Positions 1 through 6,525 of a stretch of 7,816 nt of DNA are shown in pieces. Positions within the stretch are counted from its first letter, which is position 1. The number at the start of each line of letters is the position of its first letter. The stretch covers positions 1-7,816 of the forward strand of contig JAJRSQ010000023.1 in NCBI GenBank assembly GCA_024278725.1, given 5' to 3'. The notes below the pieces were generated by a model. It had not been told where the DNA came from. It did no database searches and was given only the letters and a program-made list of their open reading frames with translations. This DNA is from Chloroflexota bacterium. Lineage in GTDB: Bacteria > Chloroflexota > Anaerolineae > 4572-78. A program made the translations under genes and the position numbers.

Positions 1-987
1 GCGCTGCGGCTGGTGCTGGCATGGGTGCAACTCAACCGCTATTTGCTGGCGCAAAAACCGGACGTGATTCAATTCGGGAAAATCAACTTCCCTTTTGAGG
101 CGATTTTTCTGGCGCAATTGCGACGGCGCGGGTTGACGCTCACCCAAATTTGCCACGAATTTGAACTCCGCGAGCAGAGTGGGGCGATGGCGGCGATTGC
201 CAACAAATTGTATGCCGGGGTGTACCTGAATTTTTCAGCGCTCTTTTTCCACGCCGAAGATAACCGCCGCCGGTTTTTATCGCTCTTCGATGTGCCCGCC
301 GAGCGGCTGCACATCATCCCGCACGGCAATGAAGCGCTGTTTCCCACCACCGCCGCGCAGGGGGCGGTATCGCCCGCCGAACTGCGCCGCCGGTATCGCC
401 TCGCCGACGATTGTCCGGTCGTCCTTTTTTTCGGCATTTTGACGCCCAGCAAAGGCATTCCCGATTTACTGGCAGCTTTCGCGCGGGTGAAGCGGGAATA
501 TCCCCGCGCCAAATTGCTGGTGGCGGGATACCCGTCCAAATATATCAGTTTGGCGGATTATCGGGCGCAGACGGCGCGGCACGGCATCGCGGAGGATGTG
601 ATTTTCGACGGGCGGTACATCCCCTTTGAGGAAGTTGCCGCGTTGATGGCGCTGGCGCGGGTGGTGGTGTATCCGTATCTCAACAGCACCCAAAGCGGCT
701 CGATGCAGGTGGCGTATGCTTTCGGCAAGCCGGTGGTGGCGACGCGGGTAGGCGGTCTGCCCGATGTGGTGGAAGCGGGGAAAAGCGGGCTGCTGGTGTC
801 GCCGCAATCGCCGCCGGAACTGGCGGAGGCGATTGGCGCACTCCTCGGCGACCCGCAACGGGCGGCGGAAATGGGCGAATATGCCCGCCGGTTGTCGGAA
901 ACGCGGTACTCGTGGCAGCCCATCGCCGCGAAAATATTGGCGGTGTATCGGGAAATATCAGCGCGGGAAACCGAGCATACGGGGTAG
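1..987 (+). CDS. GT4-like glycosyltransferase, 5' end cut by window edge
   Basis: Likely transfers a sugar from a nucleotide-sugar donor to a growing polysaccharide or its lipid-linked precursor at the cytoplasmic membrane. The frame is open from base 1 and ends at TAG 985-987, giving 328 visible residues. GT4 enzymes usually have about 350-400, so part of the N-terminal Rossmann domain lies outside the window; the GTG at 13 is unlikely to be the true start. Counting from that GTG, the C-terminal domain opens with FFGILTPSKGI (139-149), the usual donor-domain strand and conserved Lys. AYAFGKPVVATRVGGLPD (234-251) and the SGLLV motif (258-262) follow. The usual EX7E glutamate pair is absent: QSG (227-229) stands where the first Glu region should be and Val233 where the second Glu should align. 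The 3' end overlaps the convergent deacetylase gene by 30 bp. Fold and family are secure; the sugar and linkage cannot be told. Confidence 0.93.
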   Translation, partial: ALRLVLAWVQLNRYLLAQKPDVIQFGKINFPFEAIFLAQLRRRGLTLTQICHEFELREQSGAMAAIANKLYAGVYLNFSALFFHAEDNRRRFLSLFDVPAERLHIIPHGNEALFPTTAAQGAVSPAELRRRYRLADDCPVVLFFGILTPSKGIPDLLAAFARVKREYPRAKLLVAGYPSKYISLADYRAQTARHGIAEDVIFDGRYIPFEEVAALMALARVVVYPYLNSTQSGSMQVAYAFGKPVVATRVGGLPDVVEAGKSGLLVSPQSPPELAEAIGALLGDPQRAAEMGEYARRLSETRYSWQPIAAKILAVYREISARETEHTG

Positions 988-1989
988 CCCGACCAGTTTG
1001 GCGGCAAAACGGGGGAGCGGATCTTTATGGCTCAAAAACATCCGTCCGATGGTGAGCGGCGCGCGCCGCACTTCTGCCAACGGGATGGGACCTGGCAGCA
1101 GGGTGAACGCCGCTTCGATGCCGGTCTCTTTCAGATGGCGTTGAATCTCGGCGTTGAAATCGGCGGGGTGTCCGTTGTGATAGGCGAAGGCGGTGACGGG
1201 CACGCCAGTCTCCGCTTCGATGCACGCCTTCGAGCCGGAAATCTCCGCCCGCGCCTGTGCCGGCGATACCCGCGTCAGCACCGGATGGCTCATCGTGTGC
1301 GCGCCCATTGCCACGCCGTGGGCGAGCATCGTTCGCACTTCGTCCCATGTCATGGTCAGCCCGGCGAAAGCGTCGGCGGGGACGGACACCTCCAGCAGGT
1401 CGGGCAGGGCGTGGATGTGCGCCCATTTTTCCGCGTCGGAGAGGGTTTTCAGCCGCTCCAGCCAGCCGACCATCGCCACGGTGCGACTGTCGGCGTCGCC
1501 CCAGTGCAGTTCGCCCGCCGGGGGGAGCGTCACCGATGTTTTTTCGGTGCGGGTGAAACAGTATGCCGCCAAGTCCCAGAAGAACGGCTCGCTTCTGCCG
1601 ATGTAATCGGTTGCCAGAAAGACCACCGCCGGAAAGCCGAACTTTTTCAGCACCGGCAGCGCGTGCCGGAAATTGTCGGCGTAGCCGTCGTCAAAAGTGA
1701 TGAGGGCAGGGTAGGGGGGGAGCGAATGCTCGCCGCGCAGCCAAGCCGTCACGTCGTCAATGGAAACCACCGTGTACCGGCGGCTGAGATGCGCCATCTG
1801 CGCGGTGAATTGGGCGGGGGTGGCGCTCACATTCGGCGCGAAGGTATCGAAACCGGGCGCATGCGGGTCATCAATGCGATGGTACGCCAGCACGGTCAGA
1901 CGGTTGCGGTTGACAGCGCGGTGCAGGGCGTCGAGCAATCGCAGCCGGAAAAACAGGTTTATCAGATGAGAGGGTTTCAGACGGTTCAT
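958..1989 (-). CDS. NodB/CE4-type polysaccharide deacetylase
   Basis: Predicted metal-dependent carbohydrate esterase that removes N- or O-acetyl groups from a polysaccharide. With the ATG at 1989-1987 the protein has 343 residues. Motif 1 is TFDDGY at 98-103 (Asp100 catalytic base, Asp101 metal ligand). Motif 2 is HTMSHP at 231-236 (metal ligands His231 and His235). The YHRIDD lead-in (36-41) and FFWDL (136-140) are typical of the branch with a helical insert between motifs 1 and 2. Motif 3, normally YPNG in this branch, reads YHNG (270-273). The frame stays open upstream to 2160, but that part (His-rich) is antisense to the acetyltransferase and is probably not translated. A TTG at 2001 has an AGGA about 10 nt upstream and is an alternative start. 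No signal peptide is evident; the hydrophobic and basic stretch at 8-30 could associate with membrane. It is the only minus-strand gene seen. Confidence 0.93.
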   Translation of the reverse strand: MNRLKPSHLINLFFRLRLLDALHRAVNRNRLTVLAYHRIDDPHAPGFDTFAPNVSATPAQFTAQMAHLSRRYTVVSIDDVTAWLRGEHSLPPYPALITFDDGYADNFRHALPVLKKFGFPAVVFLATDYIGRSEPFFWDLAAYCFTRTEKTSVTLPPAGELHWGDADSRTVAMVGWLERLKTLSDAEKWAHIHALPDLLEVSVPADAFAGLTMTWDEVRTMLAHGVAMGAHTMSHPVLTRVSPAQARAEISGSKACIEAETGVPVTAFAYHNGHPADFNAEIQRHLKETGIEAAFTLLPGPIPLAEVRRAPLTIGRMFLSHKDPLPRFAAKLVGLPRMLGFPR

Positions 1990-2067
1990 AAAATGGCTCA
2001 ACGCAAAGTTTTCCTGCTCAGTATACGGCGTTTCGTCAAAAAAATAAAGAAAATTATTGTGCTGCCG
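1990..2067. promoter_or_regulatory. Possible divergent promoter region
   Basis: This AT-richer stretch lies between the deacetylase start (1989, minus) and the divergent acetyltransferase. On the minus strand a TATACT (2025-2020) fits a -10 box. A weak TTTATT (2048-2043) sits 17 bp upstream as a possible -35, predicting transcription from near 2013. On the plus strand TTGTGC (2057-2062) and TATTTT (2080-2085), also 17 bp apart, could serve the acetyltransferase operon if its start is the ATG at 2107. These matches are by eye and only the TATACT is good. There is no other gene-free space here, so divergent promoters probably lie in or close to this stretch. Confidence 0.3.
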
Positions 2068-2640
2068 ATGATGATGGTGTATTTTGTCAGTTCTGAAAAG
2101 GCGCTGATGCGCGCTGATGTGCGGCGCTGGGTGGATGTGGAGTTGATGGACGAAGCGCATGATATGTCGGATATCCGCAATTTACTGACGCTGCTGGCGC
2201 TGTACCGGGAATTTCGCAACCTGTATTATTTTCGGGCATTTAAAGGCAACTTGGTTGGGGTGTTGACGGCTTATTTGATGCGAGTATTTTTTCGTCCCGA
2301 ACCGACATTGTTCATCCGTCAATCATCCGATATTGGGCGCGGATTGTTCATTCAACATGGATTCAGCACGGTCATCAATGCCACCATCGGTGAAGATTGT
2401 TGGATTAACCAGCAAGTTTCCATCGGGTATAATGATGACACCGGGCGCACGCCGACGCTGGGAAATGGTGTGCGCATCGGGGCGGGGGCAAAGGTGTTGG
2501 GCGGTATCACACTGGGCGACCATGTGCTGGTCGGCGCGAATGCGGTGGTGGTGAAAGATGTGCCCCCCAACTGCACGGTGGTTGGTGTGCCGGCGTATAT
2601 TGTGAAAAGAGATGGTGTGCGGGTGACGGAAAAATTATGA
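2068..2640 (+). CDS. Serine-acetyltransferase-like hexapeptide O-acetyltransferase
   Basis: Predicted acetyl-CoA-dependent O-acetyltransferase of the left-handed beta-helix family, closest in style to CysE-like enzymes found in polysaccharide loci; a sugar hydroxyl is the likelier acceptor here. From the ATG at 2068 it has 190 residues. An N-terminal helical part carries RADVRRW (15-21) and EFRNLYYFR (48-56). The hexapeptide-repeat helix runs from about 80 to 178. FIQHGFSTVI (94-103) holds the likely catalytic His97, and GVPAYIVK (173-180) closes the fold. The start is uncertain. ATG 1993 lies 3 bp from the divergent deacetylase start and lacks a well-spaced Shine-Dalgarno. ATG 2107 has AAAAGG 5 nt upstream but would remove the VYFVSSEKAL segment that relatives seem to share. 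I chose 2068 as the middle course. The frame is open back to 1027, antisense to the deacetylase. The stop overlaps the next start (ATGA), so coupling is likely. Biosynthetic CysE is less likely, as no cysteine gene is nearby. Confidence 0.88.
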   Translation: MMMVYFVSSEKALMRADVRRWVDVELMDEAHDMSDIRNLLTLLALYREFRNLYYFRAFKGNLVGVLTAYLMRVFFRPEPTLFIRQSSDIGRGLFIQHGFSTVINATIGEDCWINQQVSIGYNDDTGRTPTLGNGVRIGAGAKVLGGITLGDHVLVGANAVVVKDVPPNCTVVGVPAYIVKRDGVRVTEKL

Positions 2641-5018
2641 GACGACGAAGGTTATTTCGCGGGTTGGCGATTGTTTTGGTGGGCATGATGCTTCTTTCCA
2701 TGCCGCGTGCCGCCCGCGCCCAAACCGATACGTTTCCCTTCTGGTTCGATTTGGTGCCGACGCTGACGGACGGGCGCATCACCGTGCGCATCGATATTTC
2801 CAGCCGCGCCGATTGGCGCATCACCGATGTGACTCTCTCCGTGCCCATCCCCGCCGGAACCCGCTTCGATTCGGCGCAGGTGCTGCCTGTCAACCGCGTT
2901 TCGGTGACGGAGGGGGCAATCACCATTCGGTTGGCGGATGTGTACAATTATGCCGCCGAAAATTCGTTCACACTGGCAATCACCGACCCGCACCGCACGG
3001 TTTTTCCCCTGTCTGCCACCGTGCGCTGGAACGGCGAGCGCCCCGGCAGCGAAACCGTCTCCCTGCAACCCTTCGACATCTCCCGCACCCCGCTTGGCTG
3101 GCAACCCGCCGCGCCGCGTCTGCAATTGCAGGCGAAAGTCGTCACCGCAGCCGATGGCACGCTGACCCTTTCGATTTTCCCCAAAGCGACCGATAAAACG
3201 TTCCGTATGTGGGATGTGCGCGTCAGCATCCCCGTGCCGGACGGCTTGACCTTTGTGTCGGCGGATGCCCCCCAGCCCTTTTCGGCGGGCTTCAATGGGC
3301 AGACGGTGGTTTTTTCGGCGATTGAGTTGCCCCGGCTGGTGGATTTTCCCCCGTTGGTGGCGACCTTCACGCTGAAAAAACCGGCGGAGACGATAGCCGC
3401 CAAAATTTGGGCGCAATGGACGAATGGTCCCCGCGACCCGGTGCATTTGGGCGATTTCTCGGTGCAATATGTGGATACCGGCGTCCCCGAACCGCTCCCC
3501 CCCGCGACGGAGATATTCGCGCTGGATGCGACCGTCACCGCGCCGGAAATTCCTCAGCTCACCGTGTTTGACCGTGTGGGCGATGTCCCTTTTGCGCCGT
3601 ATGATTTGATGGCGGTCTCTTTCCGTCAATATGAAAACGGGACGAAACTTGTTTTCCGCACCGCCGAAAATCCCGCCGTGTCCCCCGCACCATCGGAATT
3701 TTCGCTGTATATTGATAGCGATTGCGACCCGAATACCGGCGCGGCGGTTCACGGGCTGGGCGCGGAATATCGCATCAATTTTCCCGCCCATGCCACTCGC
3801 GCGACCGTTGTGCCGTGGCGCGCCGGGGCAGTGGATTGGGATTGGGATTCGAGCGCGGAGCAATCGGCGGGGGTGCAGGGGAATGAAATTACCATTGCCT
3901 TTCCGTATAACGCGGTGGCGGCGGGGCAGCCGTTTTGCTGGGTGGCGAGCGGCAAAGATACGACGACCGATTATTTTCCCGACCCGCCCCCGGACTGGGT
4001 TCCCGATGAAGTTTCGGCGGAAGTGAGCCGCTATCAGCTTGCCCCGCCCACCTTCAGTGGCGCACAGGGGAAGATAGCCGTGCCGTTGTTCAACTCGGTG
4101 GGGTTTTATGATGTGTATCTTTTCGGCGCATTTTCCGGCGCGGAATTGGGGCAAATCACCTATGCCCGCCAGCCGAATTTTGCGGCGGACGGGCGCACCC
4201 TGCTGGTGAACCATCAACAGTTTTCAGCGCAAAACAGATTTTCGTACACCTTTTTCGACGGGCGGCGGGTGACATTCATCTTCAAAAATTTCAGCGCCGC
4301 CGAGAAGATTTTCGAGTATTCCGTGGCGCGCAAAACCGAAATCCCGGTGAGTGTGGACGCGCGCGACGCTTTCCCGTTTTACAATCCGCAGGGAACCGAA
4401 TTTGTGTTCAGCACGGTTGCGCCCGCCGGGGCGACGCCGGACGCGCCGTTTTTGGTGATTCGTCCCGCCGGAGCGCCCTCCGAATCGGGTGAAACATCGT
4501 ATCGGGTGCTGACTTCGCGGGCGGCGCCGGACGGCGTGCGCGGTAATTTTCCGGTGTGGACGGATGACGGCGCGATTGCCTTCAACCCCTGTCTGCCCTC
4601 GTCGCTGCGGGTTGATTGCGGTATTTATGCGCTGGATGCTGCCTCTACGGCGAGCGCACAGCCTGCGGCGGCGGTGCAATTGACCACCGGCGCGAGCGAC
4701 ATCCCCGCGGATGCGGGCGGCGGGCGCATCGCCTTTTCTTCCCGACGGGATGGGGATTGGGAAGTGTATGTGATGCGCAACGATGGCTCGGCGGTGAAGA
4801 ATCTATCCGGCGCACCCGCCGCCACCGATGGCTTGCCCACCTTTTCCCCCGACGGGCGATGGGTTGCCTTCATCTCTGACCGGGGCGGGCAGTGGGCGGT
4901 GTGGGTGGTTCCGGTGACGGGCGGCGAGCCGCAAAAATTATTCGCCCTGCCCGATAAAGACCCGTGGGGCGACGGGGATTTAGCATGGTATTTTGAGCGG
5001 ATGTCATGGTCGCCATAA
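2637..5018 (+). CDS. Secreted multidomain protein: duplicated beta-sandwich modules plus PD40/TolB-like propeller
   Basis: No precise function can be given; it is probably an extracytoplasmic carbohydrate- or protein-binding protein. The 793 residues begin with a classic signal peptide: MRRRR, a hydrophobic core at about 8-22, and a likely cleavage site ARA|QT after residue 28. Two modules at about 44-150 and 168-280 look like a tandem duplication (VTLSVPIPAG against VRVSIPVPDG; RWNGERPG against QWTNGPRD). They resemble DUF11-type beta-sandwiches. A further module at about 305-450 has DSDCDPNTG (360-368), which looks like a calcium-binding loop, and Cys363/Cys434. The last third, about 575-793, has PD40/TolB-like propeller blades, best seen at FPVWTDDGAIAF (638-649), GRIAFSSRRDGDWEVYV (696-712) and FSPDGRWVAFISDR (736-749). 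Cys652 and Cys661 could pair. The chain stops at SWSP, where another blade would begin. The gene starts by a 4-bp overlap with the acetyltransferase and overlaps the next gene by 13 bp. Confidence 0.9.
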   Translation: MRRRRLFRGLAIVLVGMMLLSMPRAARAQTDTFPFWFDLVPTLTDGRITVRIDISSRADWRITDVTLSVPIPAGTRFDSAQVLPVNRVSVTEGAITIRLADVYNYAAENSFTLAITDPHRTVFPLSATVRWNGERPGSETVSLQPFDISRTPLGWQPAAPRLQLQAKVVTAADGTLTLSIFPKATDKTFRMWDVRVSIPVPDGLTFVSADAPQPFSAGFNGQTVVFSAIELPRLVDFPPLVATFTLKKPAETIAAKIWAQWTNGPRDPVHLGDFSVQYVDTGVPEPLPPATEIFALDATVTAPEIPQLTVFDRVGDVPFAPYDLMAVSFRQYENGTKLVFRTAENPAVSPAPSEFSLYIDSDCDPNTGAAVHGLGAEYRINFPAHATRATVVPWRAGAVDWDWDSSAEQSAGVQGNEITIAFPYNAVAAGQPFCWVASGKDTTTDYFPDPPPDWVPDEVSAEVSRYQLAPPTFSGAQGKIAVPLFNSVGFYDVYLFGAFSGAELGQITYARQPNFAADGRTLLVNHQQFSAQNRFSYTFFDGRRVTFIFKNFSAAEKIFEYSVARKTEIPVSVDARDAFPFYNPQGTEFVFSTVAPAGATPDAPFLVIRPAGAPSESGETSYRVLTSRAAPDGVRGNFPVWTDDGAIAFNPCLPSSLRVDCGIYALDAASTASAQPAAAVQLTTGASDIPADAGGGRIAFSSRRDGDWEVYVMRNDGSAVKNLSGAPAATDGLPTFSPDGRWVAFISDRGGQWAVWVVPVTGGEPQKLFALPDKDPWGDGDLAWYFERMSWSP

Positions 5019-6451
5019 AAATCAACCGCATGATTTTGGGGATGGTGTTGCTGGCGCTGGGGATGTTTTCCGTTTCCGTGCGGGCGCAATCGACGGGGGA
5101 AATTTTTGTGGCGCTGAATGGCAGCGACATCGCCGGTGACGGTTCTTTCGGCAGCCCGTACCGCACGCTGTACCGGGCGGGCAGGGCGGCACAGCCGGGC
5201 GACACCATTTTTGTGCGCGGCGGAACCTATCTCGCCACCAAAGATAAACTTTACGGCGTGACCGGCACGGCGGCACAGCCCATCATCGTGCAGCCGTATG
5301 CCGGGGAAACGGTGATTTTCGACGGGGCGGGCGCGGATATTGCCCGCGCCAAAAGTGTGATTCTCATCGGCGAATCGACGCACATCGTTTTCGACGGGTT
5401 TGAAGTGCGTAACTCGTCGGGGCGGGGTATCACCGTGTATGATTCATCGTTCATCACCGTGCGGAACAACCGGGTGCATCACGTGCAAAGCCGGGGGTTC
5501 AGTGCCAGCGGCGACCACATCACGCTGGCGGGGAATGAGGTTTGGCTGGCGGTACTGGAAAATGAAAACGAAGCGCACGGCAGTTCGGGCTGGTCGTCTG
5601 CCATCTCCACCAACGAGCGCCCCGACGGGGCATGGTCAACCGACATCGTCATTCGCGGCAACACCGTCCACGATTCGTGGGGAGAGGGCATCACGCCCAT
5701 TTACGCGGATAGGGTGCTGATTGACGGCAATACGGTTTTCAACACCTACAGCGTGAATATTTACATCAACAACGTGCAGCATGTCACCGTCAACGGCAAT
5801 TATCTTTTCGCCACCACCGAGGCGTTCAACCGCACCGACCACGGTTATCCGGCGCATGGCATCAGCATTGCCAACGAGCAACCCGTTCCCGGCACGGGCG
5901 CATTCACCCGCGATGTGACCATCAGCAACAACATCATCGTCGGCACGGGGCGAGGAATCAGCTATTGGCAAACTTGGGTGAGCGATGCCGAAAACACCTA
6001 TGCCGGAGTGCGTATTTTTTACAATGTGGTGATGGGAACCCGGCACGATGCCATCCATTTTGATGCGGTGGACGGCTCGCACACGCCGCCGAGCGGGGGG
6101 GTGTTGCAAAACAACATTATTTTCGCCGGGGCGAATGGGGTGGCGGTGAATATCGGCAATCCGGCGGCATGGACAATTACCCGCAATGACTGGGCGGATG
6201 GCGTGCCGACAATTGCCGCCGGCGCCGGCAACTTCGCCGCCGACCCGCAATTTATTTTGCCCGCTATCGGCGGGGATGCCGCCGGTTTTCAGGTGTCGCC
6301 CGGTTCGCCGGTGGTGGGGGCGGGGGTGGCGGTGGATGTCCCGACCGATTTTGCGGGCAATTTTCGCGCCAACCCGCCGACCCTCGGTGCGTTTGAGGCG
6401 AACCCGCCCGTTTTGGACAACCATATTTTTCTGCCGTTGGTGATTCGATGA
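5006..6451 (+). CDS. Secreted right-handed parallel beta-helix protein (polysaccharide lyase/epimerase-like)
   Basis: Predicted exported beta-helix protein that may bind, cleave or epimerise an acidic polysaccharide; the activity is not proven by sequence. Of 481 residues, 1-27 form a signal peptide with a likely VRA|QS cut. IFVALNGSDIAGDG (33-46) followed by AAQPGDTIFVRGGTY (61-75) is the usual N-terminal cap of secreted PbH1 proteins. Coils follow at about 116-180, 210-270 and 300-385, with recurring hydrophobic-x-NN/GN turns such as ITVRNNRVHHV, IVIRGNTVHDS, VTVNGNYLF and VTISNNIIVG. ADPQFILPA (412-420) to GAFE (461-464) resembles the terminal segment common to such proteins. The chain ends in HIFLPLVIR, a possible sorting or anchoring tail. 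No cysteine is present. ATG 5006 has GAGCGG 5 nt upstream; ATG 5030 would leave a signal peptide without its basic N-region. The gene begins inside the end of the propeller gene. Alternatives are a NosD-like binder or an inactive scaffold. Confidence 0.92.
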   Translation: MVAIKINRMILGMVLLALGMFSVSVRAQSTGEIFVALNGSDIAGDGSFGSPYRTLYRAGRAAQPGDTIFVRGGTYLATKDKLYGVTGTAAQPIIVQPYAGETVIFDGAGADIARAKSVILIGESTHIVFDGFEVRNSSGRGITVYDSSFITVRNNRVHHVQSRGFSASGDHITLAGNEVWLAVLENENEAHGSSGWSSAISTNERPDGAWSTDIVIRGNTVHDSWGEGITPIYADRVLIDGNTVFNTYSVNIYINNVQHVTVNGNYLFATTEAFNRTDHGYPAHGISIANEQPVPGTGAFTRDVTISNNIIVGTGRGISYWQTWVSDAENTYAGVRIFYNVVMGTRHDAIHFDAVDGSHTPPSGGVLQNNIIFAGANGVAVNIGNPAAWTITRNDWADGVPTIAAGAGNFAADPQFILPAIGGDAAGFQVSPGSPVVGAGVAVDVPTDFAGNFRANPPTLGAFEANPPVLDNHIFLPLVIR

Positions 6452-6490
6452 ATGCAAAATTCAAAGGGCAAAATGTACAAGCATAAGTTT

Positions 6491-6525
6491 CCAATAACCA
6501 ATGACCAATAACCAATGACCAATAA
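6491..6525 (+). repeat. Tandem heptamer repeat, 5 x CCAATRA
   Basis: Five head-to-tail 7-bp units alternate CCAATAA, CCAATGA, CCAATAA, CCAATGA, CCAATAA. A looser heptameric phase appears just upstream: GCAAAAT (6454-6460), TCAAAGG (6461-6467), GCAAAAT (6468-6474). Together they fill most of the 63-bp gap between the beta-helix gene and the glycosyltransferase. The fourth unit supplies the glycosyltransferase ATG (6515) and the third supplies an in-frame TAA (6509-6511) just before it. The tract resembles the short tandemly repeated repetitive (STRR) heptamers described in cyanobacteria; I infer a dispersed family in this genome but cannot see other copies. No terminator hairpin is visible in this gap. 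Confidence 0.9.

Noticed and set aside
1027..1992. N-terminal extension of the acetyltransferase frame back to 1027
   Set aside because: It runs antisense through the whole deacetylase gene, whose motifs are clear, and the translated extension has low-complexity Arg/His/Gly content.
1990..2160. N-terminal extension of the deacetylase to the ATG at 2160
   Set aside because: The extra 57 residues are His-rich, lie antisense to the acetyltransferase coding region, and precede a normal family N-terminus beginning at MNRLK.
2652..4217. Long minus-strand open frame of 521 codons opposite the propeller gene
   Set aside because: Its product is rich in Arg, His and Gly with no domain or signal, as expected from the antisense of GC-rich coding DNA; the plus-strand protein has a signal peptide and recognisable modules.
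5636..6457. Minus-strand open frame opposite the beta-helix gene
   Set aside because: It is a compositional shadow with Arg/His-rich product; the plus-strand frame shows regular beta-helix coils.
6452..6514. Intrinsic terminator or riboswitch between the beta-helix gene and the glycosyltransferase
   Set aside because: No inverted repeat followed by a T-run is visible; the gap is filled by direct heptamers.
6454..6525. CRISPR array
   Set aside because: Units are 7 bp and directly adjacent, with no spacers; this is a simple tandem repeat.
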